A stretch of DNA of 45,651 bases from a virus. The stretch covers positions 1 to 45,651 of the IMG/VR virus record IMGVR_UViG_3300050033_000555; one strand, written 5' to 3'. Position 1 is the stretch's first letter, and every line of letters starts with the position of its first letter. This document shows positions 1-6,760 of the stretch, piece after piece. The notes under the pieces were generated by a model. The model had not been told where the DNA came from. It made no database searches and was given only the letters and a program-made list of their open reading frames with translations. A program made the translations under genes and the position numbers.

Positions 1-681
1 ATCGGTCAGTCTCCTCAGCTTTCGCTTCAATGCCCCATTCAACTGGATAACTTCCGCTAGCTCCTGTGGCAAGCGGCCCCACATCGAGTTCCGGCGTGCC
101 AGGTCGGCCCGTGAGATGCACTCCAGATTCCCTATTGCGCAGTTGTCGCGCTGGCCATCACGGAAGACGATTACGTGCCCGGGCGGTATCGGTCCGTTGC
201 TTTCTTCCCAGGTGCGCCGGCTGAGAAAGGGCCAGCATTTCTGATTGCCGAATCCGGTGGGCTCAACTCCGTGTACCGCCTCGCGCACTTTGATCCGGGG
301 ATACCCATCGCCGTCGAGAAGGACCGTGCCGATTGGCTTCCAGTTTTTCTGAGCTATCCCAGTTCTGCAGCCTTTTTTGAACTGCGTCTCTTTCATCCGC
401 CCGGTGGACCATCCCGGGCGTCGCACGCCTTTGTTCGCAGGGGCTTGCCCCTTCTTGAATTGGGTGGCAACGCTCTCGGGCCGCGTCTGTCCTTTGCGCA
501 GCAAGCCTGATTCCTCGCTCTGCAGGAATTCCTTTGACTTGCGCAGACCGAGGTTGTATGCGGCGTTGTAGACGCTGCGCACGGACCGCCGCAGTCTTTC
601 CCCGAGCGCGCGCGTAGTGCGAGTCGGATATAGCTCCCGCACAATTCTCAATTCGTCCGCGGTCCACGCGTTGCCGTTCAC
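1..681 (-). CDS. HNH endonuclease, C-terminus cut by window edge
   Basis: 227 codons are visible with no stop, so the end of the protein lies left of the window. The N-terminal 60 residues look like a small DNA-binding helix-turn-helix (WTADELRIVRELYP, then RRSVRSVYNAAYNLGLR). The C-terminal part carries the phage HNH signature: PPGHVIVFRDGQRDNCAIGN followed by LECISRADLARRNSM, with the zinc/catalytic HVIVFRDG...N..NLE pattern. The start is GTG at 681-679; it overlaps the TGA of the next upstream gene (GTGA), which supports this choice. Such endonucleases are free-standing homing nucleases or packaging-associated nickases in phages; here it is last in the visible leftward operon. Family is sure, biological role is not. 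Confidence 0.85.
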   Translation of the reverse strand, partial: MNGNAWTADELRIVRELYPTRTTRALGERLRRSVRSVYNAAYNLGLRKSKEFLQSEESGLLRKGQTRPESVATQFKKGQAPANKGVRRPGWSTGRMKETQFKKGCRTGIAQKNWKPIGTVLLDGDGYPRIKVREAVHGVEPTGFGNQKCWPFLSRRTWEESNGPIPPGHVIVFRDGQRDNCAIGNLECISRADLARRNSMWGRLPQELAEVIQLNGALKRKLRRLTD

Positions 682-977
682 GGTTCGCGCTCCTCAAACA
701 TCGGCGCCGCCGCGTTATTCGTGGCCAACTCTTCGGGAATCGGAACCTCGGCCAGCCGATTCTTACTGCCCGGCGGCCGGCCGCGCAACTTCGGGCCAGT
801 GTAAATCTGGCCGAAGACTTCAGCCCACCGCAATCCCTCTTCGGCTTCCTTCCGCTCCTCGGCGGACAGGTTGCTCCACAGCGCCTGCGCATTGCGTAAG
901 GCGATGACGTACTTCTCGGCGTTGCTCTGGCCATGTTGACGGATGACCGGAGCATCGGAGGTAGATCGGCGTGGCAT
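678..977 (-). CDS. hypothetical protein, 99 aa
   Basis: Start MPRRSTSDAPV; the ATG overlaps the stop of the preceding gene (TGATG). The middle is a charged helical stretch (AEKYVIALRNAQALWSNLSA, EERKEAEEGLRWAEVFGQI) followed by LRGRPPGSKNR, an AT-hook-like GRPPGSK motif that could touch DNA. No family recognised. The first seven residues and the DNA around the start are nearly identical to the next gene upstream, a shared initiation cassette (see findings). Confidence 0.7.
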   Translation of the reverse strand: MPRRSTSDAPVIRQHGQSNAEKYVIALRNAQALWSNLSAEERKEAEEGLRWAEVFGQIYTGPKLRGRPPGSKNRLAEVPIPEELATNNAAAPMFEEREP

Positions 978-1189
978 CAGTTTGCCTCCGTCGTTGGCCA
1001 GTACATGAACCCGATCAGCGCCACCCCAAAAGCGTAGAAGCCCCATTTGTGCCACGCATACGGCAGTGGGTGCCGAACCCCTTTCACCCCGCGCCAGAAC
1101 ACACGCAAGCATCGTCCGCGAAAGTGGAAATCCATGCTCGGCCGCATCCAGCGCGGCTCTTCTTCCCCGGAGGTAGATCGGCGGGGCAT
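977..1189 (-). CDS. small membrane-type hypothetical, 70 aa
   Basis: Starts MPRRSTSGEEEPRW like its downstream neighbour. The C-terminal third (WHKWGFYAFGVALIGFMYW) is one hydrophobic, aromatic segment compatible with a single membrane span, preceded by a basic stretch. Start and stop both overlap neighbours (TGATG), so it is translated by coupling. Function unknown. Confidence 0.6.
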   Translation of the reverse strand: MPRRSTSGEEEPRWMRPSMDFHFRGRCLRVFWRGVKGVRHPLPYAWHKWGFYAFGVALIGFMYWPTTEAN

Positions 1190-1470
1190 CAGGCAACCTC
1201 CCCGGCGGCGTTGACCTTGGCTCTCACGCGTGACACCAGATAGCATCCCGAGATTCCATCCATCAGAACCACCGCCGAGTGGCCGGGGTCCTTGCGTGAT
1301 GGCTCGGCCCCCAACATCCAGGCGACAGAGCGCGTCGTAGTGGCGCGGATCTCGCCAGAATCCATTTCCACGGTCACTGGCGTGCCGATTGGATACTTTA
1401 GGTTCCAGATCTCGCAGGCTTGCTCCTGCTCTTTCGGTGACGGGCGTTTCGTTTTACTCCGATATTTCAT
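1189..1470 (-). CDS. hypothetical protein, 93 aa
   Basis: MKYRSKTKRPSP start chosen because the ATG overlaps the stop of the upstream gene (ATGA). After a basic N-terminus the protein reads as a compact beta fold (GTPVTVEMDSGEIRATTTRS, then HSAVVLMDGISGCYLVSRVR). This resembles small phage proteins of an SH3-like barrel type, but no family can be named. Confidence 0.7.
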   Translation of the reverse strand: MKYRSKTKRPSPKEQEQACEIWNLKYPIGTPVTVEMDSGEIRATTTRSVAWMLGAEPSRKDPGHSAVVLMDGISGCYLVSRVRAKVNAAGEVA

Positions 1471-2141
1471 GAACGGTACTCCTCTCTCAGCTCCTTGCCG
1501 AGTTCGCAGCGTTTCCGGCTGTGCGCTGGCAGGTCGTCGCTGTGGATCGGACCGTGGGTGGAGCACCAGTCATAGCCTCCGTCACTCGAACTGTACAGAG
1601 CGTCGTGGCCCACGGGCACGTCTAGCCGCAAATCATCGGGATCGAGGTATTGCTCAAACAATCGGATCACGTTGCCCGCTTGCTTTGGGGCCAACGGCTT
1701 CTCGTCGAACGACATACCTTCCGACTCTCGCCCCCGCATGACGTTGTAGAGGCTGTCCATGCGGGTGCGATAGTAGTCGCCCGTCCATCGATCAGTTGGG
1801 ACAAACAGTTCCACCAGGGCGTGCCAGAACGACTGTGCTTGCTCGGGCGTGATACAGTCACCGCCCTTTATCGGCTTGCGTCCCCATTCGCCGAACTGTT
1901 CGTAGAGCCGGCGTACCCACGCGTTATGTTGCTCGATGGTCTGGCAGAGGTACTTGTCATCCTCTATTGCCGCCAGAGCCTTATCGCGCGGACTCCAGTG
2001 CCAGCCCTCCTTTCCGGGCTCGATCCCGAGCCGTCGTTCCGTCTCGGCCACCGCAGCCAGGATGCTTACGAACGTGCCCTTCGGGCAGCGCAATGGCCGT
2101 GACAGGCCACTGGAAAATGCAAAGAACACTTGGACGCTCAT
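1467..2141 (-). CDS. hypothetical protein, 224 aa
   Basis: Start MSVQVFFAFSSGLSRPLRCP with a GGGGAAACG ribosome site just upstream; the ATG overlaps the stop of a 19-codon reading frame. N-terminal part contains a helical ETERRLGIEPGKEGWHWSPR stretch; the middle has WVRRLYEQFGEWGRKPIKGG and the C-terminus is rich in D, Y and C. No known domain. Conserved-looking length and codon use support a real gene in the leftward early operon. Confidence 0.7.
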   Translation of the reverse strand: MSVQVFFAFSSGLSRPLRCPKGTFVSILAAVAETERRLGIEPGKEGWHWSPRDKALAAIEDDKYLCQTIEQHNAWVRRLYEQFGEWGRKPIKGGDCITPEQAQSFWHALVELFVPTDRWTGDYYRTRMDSLYNVMRGRESEGMSFDEKPLAPKQAGNVIRLFEQYLDPDDLRLDVPVGHDALYSSSDGGYDWCSTHGPIHSDDLPAHSRKRCELGKELREEYRS

Positions 2142-2197
2142 CGTTTCCCCGGTTTCCCCGCCCGAAGAATCGTGATGCATTTGGCTGGGCGGGGCAT
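2138..2197 (-). CDS. possible 19-residue leader peptide
   Basis: An ATG inside the TGATG junction at 2197 opens a frame of 19 codons (MPRPAKCITILRAGKPGKR) whose TGA overlaps the ATG of the 224-aa gene (ATGA). It uses the same initiation cassette (GAGGCTGCCTGATGCCCCGCC) as two other genes of this operon. It could serve only to couple translation of its neighbour. Whether the peptide matters is unknown. Confidence 0.35.
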   Translation of the reverse strand: MPRPAKCITILRAGKPGKR

Positions 2198-2403
2198 CAG
2201 GCAGCCTCCCCGGCGGCAAGCATCTTACCGTCATGTGCTGGCCGCGGTTCTTGGGGCAACTTCCGGCGCCAGTCTGCGGCCATCTGCCGCGACCAGGCCT
2301 CAAGCACGCTCTGCTGATGTTGGCGGTAAAACTCGGCGCCCGATTCGTGGAACTCAACCCGGCGCTCAATGTACCTTTCGGTGGGGCGAAGGGGCTCAAT
2401 CAT
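2197..2403 (-). CDS. hypothetical protein, 68 aa
   Basis: MIEPLRPTERYIERRVEFHE start with a GGGGGGAGACC ribosome site; ATG overlaps the stop of the upstream gene (ATGA). Almost wholly alpha-helical and charged, with QHQQSVLEAWSRQMAADWRR in the middle. Function unknown. Confidence 0.65.
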   Translation of the reverse strand: MIEPLRPTERYIERRVEFHESGAEFYRQHQQSVLEAWSRQMAADWRRKLPQEPRPAHDGKMLAAGEAA

Positions 2404-2948
2404 CGAGGTCTCCCCCCGGCAGTTAGGATATCCGCCTCGGTCAACGGGTTCACGATCGGGTCGCGGCGGCGCTCCTCTTGCAGCCATTCCCGCCGGCGCC
2501 GCCGCAATTCCTCCATATCCGCATCAGTGAACGGCTTTCGCTCTATCCGCACGACCGCGTTGAGATCTTTTCCCCTCGCCAGTTCGCAGACCAAGCGATC
2601 CAATTCAGGATCGGCACTCACTTTACGCCCGGGCGGCAACTGGGCATAGGATGGAGCCTCAATCCTTCTCTCCGGTGGCGGACCATCCGGGAATGCCGCC
2701 GTACTTCCGGCTTCGATCCCGTCCTGTGGCCGAAACCTGGCGCAGAAAATCTGCCGGAGTACCAACGGACCCGGCCACTCATTGCACAGGCCCAAGGTCC
2801 GATGGACCAACCATTCGACCTGATCTTCCGAGGCCGCCATGCGCCCGACCAACTTTGCGAGTTCCAACCGGGAACCTACGTCGGAGGGGAAGAAGTTTAG
2901 CAACGTGAGACCTCCGAGCAGTTCCAAGACCCGCGGCGTATCGAGCAT
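2400..2948 (-). CDS. hypothetical protein, possible helicase-loader-like
   Basis: 182 aa. The first 80 residues form a helical domain (LTLLNFFPSDVGSRLELAKL ... EDQVEWLVHRTLGLCNEWPG, then LRQIFCARFRPQDGIEA) that is reminiscent of the small N-terminal domain of phage helicase loaders such as SPP1 G39P-type proteins. That is a resemblance of pattern only. A basic helix (MEELRRRRREWLQEERRRDP) is near the C-terminus. It lies directly downstream of the HTH protein (TGATG overlap), a common place for a replication partner. Confidence 0.6.
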   Translation of the reverse strand: MLDTPRVLELLGGLTLLNFFPSDVGSRLELAKLVGRMAASEDQVEWLVHRTLGLCNEWPGPLVLRQIFCARFRPQDGIEAGSTAAFPDGPPPERRIEAPSYAQLPPGRKVSADPELDRLVCELARGKDLNAVVRIERKPFTDADMEELRRRRREWLQEERRRDPIVNPLTEADILTAGGRPR

Positions 2949-4252
2949 CAGATCCTCCCGTATTTTTTGAGGCGTCTCTCCGCCTCGGCCATGACTCCCT
3001 CCGCGAAACCGAGCTTGCGTGCCCTCGGCTGCGTCTCTGCCTGAGCGGCCATGGCTAGCGGCCTGCGGGGCCCCATGGTCGCCAGTTTCTGGAACTCTTC
3101 GAGCAGCGACGGGAGCACTCCGCCGTGCCGCGGCTTGCGGCTCTGTAATTCAAGCGGCGAAAGCCAGTCCAGAAAATCTCCGGTGGCCGATCCCAGGGCG
3201 TCAAAAAGGGGATCGGTATGCTTTCTGCTCGGTATGCCAGCGCCCACATCGTGGAATCGAATAGCCAGCACGTCGTGGAAGTCGGCCGCCGCTTCCTCCC
3301 GGACCTTCGAGATTCCCGCCTGAGGCGAGCTTCCGCCGGTGCTCCGCCCCATGGTGGAAGATTTCTCAGTGGCCCCATGCTCAGGAGTTCGTTTATTGGA
3401 GGTTTTGGGTGCTTTGGGTGCCTTGGTAACTCGCTCCTGAGTATTTGGATTTGGGGCCACTGGAGGGGTATCGACGGTCCTACGGCGGGGAGCGGGAGCC
3501 GAGGAGGTATAGACCTGCTCTGCGCCGAGTGGATTTAGGGCCGCCGAATCTTGGACTGCTGAATTCTGAGGGAGTGGCGAGAAGTCGAAAAGGTCGATCT
3601 GCACCTTGACGTGGGCCGTTTTGGCGCGCCTCTCTTGACGTTCCGGAAGGCTCTTTACGGTGACCTTGTACTCGCCGTAGAGCGCTGTCTCGTAGGGCTT
3701 CATCTTCTCGCGGGCGGCCTGCATAGCGTCCGCCTCCACATCCTTGCGGGCATGGTCCCATGCCGTCCAACGGGCTGCCAGCTCCGCGATGCGGCCGGCC
3801 GGGAGTTGGGCCACCTGCTCGCGCAGGTACGGCGCCAGGGAGTCCAGGTAGGATTCGGTAGGGTTGATTGAGACGACATTCGCGGTGGGCGCGTCTTCAG
3901 TGAGGATCGGGTACTTGACCTTGAAATCGGCCCGTAGCCAGAGTTTGCCTTCGGTCTTTCGGGCGTAGTGTTTCGCCTCGATGCGCGCCCAGACCCTCTG
4001 GGTATGCCGCGTCGTCCACTTAAAGAATGCTGCGACATCTTTCAGCGTCAGCACCCGTCCCAATTCGTCCGAAGCATACGGGGTGTGGATCGGGTACCTA
4101 ATCGTTCGGTATTGGAGCCATCCCATCACCTGCTCCACCGGATCGCGGCTGGTCATGAGCCGCATATACCACTCCGGAGCCGTGGGATCGTAGGTCCCGC
4201 TGGTGGACCCCATAGCCAACATCAGCTCTTTGTGGGTCGTGAATTCGCTCAT
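2948..4252 (-). CDS. HTH protein, possible phage replication initiator
   Basis: 434 aa. Residues about 60-110 hold a winged/HTH-type segment (LTLKDVAAFFKWTTRHTQRV, then WARIEAKHYARKTEGKLWLR) like Rep or helix-turn-helix 36-type DNA binders. The middle is a low-complexity, basic P/T/K/S linker (about 240-320). The C-terminus is helical and ends in MAEAERRLKKYGRI. It heads the compact leftward operon and stands beside a control region with palindromes and a large hairpin, which suits a replication initiator or early regulator. This role is inference; no catalytic motif is visible. Confidence 0.6.
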   Translation of the reverse strand: MSEFTTHKELMLAMGSTSGTYDPTAPEWYMRLMTSRDPVEQVMGWLQYRTIRYPIHTPYASDELGRVLTLKDVAAFFKWTTRHTQRVWARIEAKHYARKTEGKLWLRADFKVKYPILTEDAPTANVVSINPTESYLDSLAPYLREQVAQLPAGRIAELAARWTAWDHARKDVEADAMQAAREKMKPYETALYGEYKVTVKSLPERQERRAKTAHVKVQIDLFDFSPLPQNSAVQDSAALNPLGAEQVYTSSAPAPRRRTVDTPPVAPNPNTQERVTKAPKAPKTSNKRTPEHGATEKSSTMGRSTGGSSPQAGISKVREEAAADFHDVLAIRFHDVGAGIPSRKHTDPLFDALGSATGDFLDWLSPLELQSRKPRHGGVLPSLLEEFQKLATMGPRRPLAMAAQAETQPRARKLGFAEGVMAEAERRLKKYGRI

Positions 4253-4264
4253 TTACTTGGCCCC

Positions 4265-4290
4265 AAAAGCGTCTGTACAGATACGCTTTT
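4265..4290. promoter_or_regulatory. palindrome with GTAC core (operator or terminator)
   Basis: Perfect 8-bp arms AAAAGCGT / ACGCTTTT surround a 10-bp palindrome TCTGTACAGA. As DNA it is a good operator for a dimeric repressor, 13 bp upstream of the HTH gene start. As RNA the arms with flanking T4/A4 form a short bidirectional terminator-like hairpin between this gene and the one upstream. The GTAC core recurs in the array at 5106-5160. Confidence 0.6.
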
Positions 4291-4340
4291 AAAAATAAGT
4301 GCTTTGTTTCCAATATTTAAGTTTTCCACCGCCAACGTCG

Positions 4341-4589
4341 TCATATGGTGGCTCCTCGCGCTGGGAAAAACTGCTGTGTGGCCTCACCGCGCTCGATCCG
4401 ATGCACCGTCATACCCGTGCGGATGTCCCAGATCCAGGTTTTCTGCCGGGTGGCGCCGTGATGCCTTCGGGCGAACGCGATCTCCGCGTTCAGGTCGGTG
4501 CCGATGCCGATTTCTTCGATACCCGCGGGGCCGTCAGTGCGGACGCTGTAGCGGGGGCGTACAGGCGCAATGGATCTCTTGGAACTCAT
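4341..4589 (-). CDS. hypothetical protein, 82 aa
   Basis: MSSKRSIAPVRPRYSVRTDG start, with AAAGGAG 11 bases upstream. The rest (EEIGIGTDLNAEIAFARRHH, WIWDIRTGMTVHRIERGE) reads as a small beta-rich protein. No family recognised. Upstream frames overlap slightly with a doubtful gene at 4534-4824. Confidence 0.55.
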   Translation of the reverse strand: MSSKRSIAPVRPRYSVRTDGPAGIEEIGIGTDLNAEIAFARRHHGATRQKTWIWDIRTGMTVHRIERGEATQQFFPARGATI

Positions 4590-4824
4590 GGGAATGCAAA
4601 CTCCTTTCAGGACCATTAGAAAAGGTTTGCGCTTGGAGGGGTTCTACGGCACAATCAAGGTAGGTCGCGTCGTCTCTCCAGCGCGTTGGCTTATTGCTGC
4701 TCCGTTCCGCCAAGATAGAAGCAGCGACGAGAAAGCATTGGGAGGCGGTCTCGCGCGGCCAATGCTTCTGGTAACGGATATTGCGCCAAAAGTTGACATA
4801 ATATTCGTCATCCGCATCCGACAT
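4534..4824 (-). CDS. doubtful small ORF, 96 aa
   Basis: MSDADDEYYVNFWRNIRYQK start; acidic and aromatic N-terminus like small phage inhibitors, but the C-terminal 30 residues overlap the better supported gene at 4341-4589 and the ribosome site is weak. May be a shadow. Confidence 0.3.
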   Translation of the reverse strand: MSDADDEYYVNFWRNIRYQKHWPRETASQCFLVAASILAERSSNKPTRWRDDATYLDCAVEPLQAQTFSNGPERSLHSHEFQEIHCACTPPLQRPH

Positions 4825-4864
4825 CCGAAAGTCCGTTTGTTATCGGAAGCAGATTTCGAAGTTC

Positions 4865-5050
4865 TCAACTCGCCGCCCCTTCCTGTTTCACTTCATACCC
4901 CGCCGCTCGCACGCGCTCTAGGGCTTCGGCCAATTTGCGCGCTGTGGCGCGATCGGTACGGATCTGATTCAGCTCCGCCATCAGGCGCCGGCGCTCCGCC
5001 AGGGGAACTTTCCTCCAGCGGCGTTTTGGGTGTTTGGTGGGGGTAGACAT
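4865..5050 (-). CDS. small basic hypothetical protein, 61 aa
   Basis: MSTPTKHPKRRWRKVPLAER start chosen over longer upstream frames because those run through the A+T-rich control region. The body is one charged helix (LMAELNQIRTDRATARKLAE). This is the first gene of the leftward operon, 13 bp inside an inverted repeat CAATCGG/CCGATTG (5052-5076), so it may be under direct operator control. Function unknown. Confidence 0.55.
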   Translation of the reverse strand: MSTPTKHPKRRWRKVPLAERRRLMAELNQIRTDRATARKLAEALERVRAAGYEVKQEGAAS

Positions 5051-5105
5051 CCAATCGGTATAGTACGTCCGATTGATGCTAATCGTCAAGAGAAAAAATA
5101 AGGGA

Positions 5106-5160
5106 CTTCGTACAGACCCTTTTCCACTTCGTACGAAGTCCGATTTCAAATTGTACAGAA
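5106..5160. promoter_or_regulatory. array of three GTAC-centred operator-like sites
   Basis: Three related sites: ACTTCGTACAGA (GTAC at 5110), the perfect 14-bp palindrome ACTTCGTACGAAGT (GTAC at 5131) and TTGTACAGAA (GTAC at 5153). Centres are 21 and 22 bp apart, two helical turns, as in cooperative repressor binding. The site at 4265-4290 has the same core. They lie 60-110 bp upstream of the first leftward gene. Confidence 0.55.
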
Positions 5161-5223
5161 CGCTTTCTCCGGCCCTATATATAAGGAACGCGCGCGTCGG
5201 ACAGAAGAAGAAGTAATAAGAAG

Positions 5224-5303
5224 AAAGAGGGGGCGCTCTTCTCTCATCATTATCATTTCCAATCCAACCCCGAAGATGATGAGAGAAGATCCCTTCCCTC
5301 TTT
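5224..5303. other. large two-tier hairpin in the divergent region
   Basis: Inner arms of 14 bp are perfect (5237-5250 TCTTCTCTCATCAT with 5276-5289) around a 25-base loop; outer arms AAAGAGGG (5224-5231) and CCCTCTTT (5296-5303) extend it. One strand is purine-rich and the other pyrimidine-rich. Candidates are an origin structure, an RNA leader on either strand, or a terminator (T5 follows on the plus strand). No coding frame is convincing here. Confidence 0.55.
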
Positions 5304-5343
5304 TTGTTCGTTTCTTTTAAAACCAACCCAGCACCGGGAGTAC

Positions 5344-5370
5344 GTACCTGGTACACCCCACCCGGTACAC
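5344..5370. repeat. GGTACAC direct repeat near rightward leader
   Basis: GGTACAC occurs at 5350 and 5364, each preceded by CC and followed by a C-rich triplet, with a further GTAC at 5344. Spacing of 14 bp and position upstream of the rightward gene at 5478 suggest protein-binding sites, but there is no further proof. The surrounding 5304-5477 shows no gene. Confidence 0.3.
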
Positions 5371-5477
5371 TACCCGCTTGACCGAATGCCTGTTTGGGTG
5401 GAATATCGAAAACGAAGCGGGGCCCGCGCTGCTATCAACAGCACGGACCCCAGCAGGACGCCAATGAGGTGGCGATC

Positions 5478-5991
5478 ATGCAAAACAACAATATCACCGA
5501 AATCGACAAAATGATCCGATTACCGAATACGTGCCCTGAGAACCGGCGGCAATTCACCCACGTCCGAATGCTCACCCAGGTCGAACCAGACGCCTGGAGC
5601 GCGGCGGGCTTCCACGGCGCCCTATTTCAGCCGGGCGGCCAGATTCTAGCCGCCGAACTCCGAGAGCATCCCGCCGCGCTGGAGTTTGCCGGCCCGCAAG
5701 GCACTTGGCGCCAACGCAACCGGGAGCGGGAGAATCTCTGGATTCTGTGGCGCTACGACCGGGTGGCCAGAGACTGGCGGGAGATCGCGCGGGCGCTGGC
5801 TGTGGGTTCCGAGTGGGCCTTGATTTTGCGTGAGCCGGCTATTCGGGCCTTACAACCGCGGCCGGGAAGTCAGCGAACAGGTCCTGGCGGCCATCGAGTC
5901 GGCGCTGGCGCCGGAGCCGCCGGCAGTGAGGAAGGCCGTACTCTGCGCCGTCTACGACCGGATGGCGGGGCGCCTGGCTGCGGCGGCGTGA
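5478..5991 (+). pseudogene. hypothetical gene with a frameshift near 5815-5830
   Basis: The first 115 codons from ATG 5478 (ribosome site GAGGTGG) look coding: MQNNNITEIDKMIRLPNTCP ... WRQRNRERENLWILWRYDRV, DWREIARALAVGSEWALI. After that the same frame degenerates to G/R/P-rich nonsense, while the +1 frame becomes protein-like (SRLFGPYNRGREVSEQVLAA ... VLCAVYDRMAGRLAAAA) and ends at 5991. One extra T in the ATTTTG run near 5823-5827 explains it. Alternatives are two genes, the second starting at GTG 5830, or programmed slippage. It converges on the HTH gene with 40 bp overlap. Function unknown. Confidence 0.55.
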
Positions 5992-6269
5992 GGGGCGAGG
6001 ATCTGGTAGATCCGGGCTCGGGTGAGGTGGTGCTGGTCCGCCAGGTCGCGGACTGGAACTATCGCCGCCGCGAGCCGGATGGCCCGATCACGCTCGACCG
6101 CCGCCGCACCGCCGCGCTTGGCCCGTTTCCCGGTGCCGGCCAGGATCTGGGAGATGCGCGGGGCCGTCAGCCCGACCGCCTGCGCGATATCCCGCTGGAG
6201 GACGCCGCGCCGGCCCATGGCGTGGATTTTGGCGAGCTGCGCGGGGGTGAGGGTGGATGGCCTGGCCAT
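5952..6269 (-). CDS. HTH transcriptional regulator with two HTH repeats
   Basis: 105 aa from MARPSTLTPAQLAKIHAMGR. Two helix-turn-helix units can be seen: residues about 20-43 (GVLQRDIAQAVGLTAPRISQ, IL) and about 78-98 (VRDLADQHHLTRARIYQIL). Divergent from the anti-CRISPR-like operon, sharing the 6297-6347 promoter region, so it may control that operon in the way Aca proteins control acr genes. That role is inference from position. Confidence 0.7.
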   Translation of the reverse strand: MARPSTLTPAQLAKIHAMGRRGVLQRDIAQAVGLTAPRISQILAGTGKRAKRGGAAAVERDRAIRLAAAIVPVRDLADQHHLTRARIYQILAPHAAAARRPAIRS

Positions 6270-6317
6270 GCCCCCAGTATAGGCCAGGAGAGGCAAAAAT
6301 AATTATTAATTTTGTGC

Positions 6318-6347
6318 TTGACAAAGTGTGCCGGAAGCTGATATTCT
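6318..6347 (+). promoter_or_regulatory. sigma70-type promoter of the acr-like operon
   Basis: TTGACA (6318-6323), 18-bp spacer, TATTCT (6342-6347). On the other strand TTGTCA with a 17-bp spacer and TATTTT gives a divergent promoter for the HTH gene, so the two promoters overlap and could be mutually exclusive. Confidence 0.65.
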
Positions 6348-6364
6348 GAAAATGCAATAAGGGA

Positions 6365-6405
6365 CCGGGACACCCGGCCAGAAGCACCCCGCGGCCATCG
6401 GCCGC
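6365..6405 (+). other. two leader hairpins before gene 6422
   Basis: CCGGG-ACA-CCCGG (6365-6377) and GCGGCC-ATC-GGCCGC (6391-6405) lie between the promoter and the ribosome site AAAAAGGAG. They may stabilise the 5' end of the transcript or modulate initiation. Confidence 0.5.
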
Positions 6406-6421
6406 AAAAAGGAGTCACACA

Positions 6422-6688
6422 GTGACCAATAATTCGACGATTACCCCCACCATTCGCCGCGCGATCCTGCGCTCGGCAAACCAGCCCCAAGCCAACATCC
6501 ACATCGAGGTTATCCCCGGCATCGCGCTCGCACCGCGCACGGCCGGCGAGTCCTACTACTGGACGACCCCGAGCGGCAAGACCATCGTACGGCACCCCTC
6601 GGCCTATCGCTGGCCGACGTGGTACCACGCGAGCACCAGGCGCGTGCAGGTCGGAGCGGATTGGATCGCGCTCGCCTGTGCCGCATAG
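6422..6688 (+). CDS. hypothetical protein, 88 aa, upstream of ribozyme
   Basis: GTG start with AAAGGAG 9 bases upstream. MTNNSTITPTIRRAILRSAN at the N-terminus, later ESYYWTTPSGKTIVRHPSAY and a tryptophan-rich end. No family recognised. First gene of the operon; its TAG stop (6686-6688) lies in the 5' strand region of the hammerhead stem I, so ribosomes finishing this gene must unfold the ribozyme. Confidence 0.65.
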   Translation: MTNNSTITPTIRRAILRSANQPQANIHIEVIPGIALAPRTAGESYYWTTPSGKTIVRHPSAYRWPTWYHASTRRVQVGADWIALACAA

Positions 6689-6743
6689 CCCCTGACGAGT
6701 CCCCCTGGGCCGGGGACGAAACGCCGTGAGGCGTCGGGCACAG
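6676..6743 (+). ncRNA. hammerhead ribozyme, type I
   Basis: All core parts are present in the right order. CTGACGAG (6692-6699) matches CUGANGAG; stem II GTCCCC/GGGGAC (6699-6704 / 6712-6717) closes a 7-base loop; GAAA is 6718-6721; stem III ACGCC/GGCGT (6721-6725 / 6730-6734) has a GTGA tetraloop; the H17 residue is C6735. Stem I is GCCC/GGGC (6688-6691 / 6736-6739), extended by CTGT/ACAG (6676-6679 / 6740-6743) across an 8-base bulge that could dock with loop II. Predicted cleavage is after 6735. Stem I is the open stem, hence type I. It sits between gene 6422 and gene 6761, 26 bases before the latter's ATG. Confidence 0.9.
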
Positions 6744-6760
6744 CCCAAAGGAGCAACACC

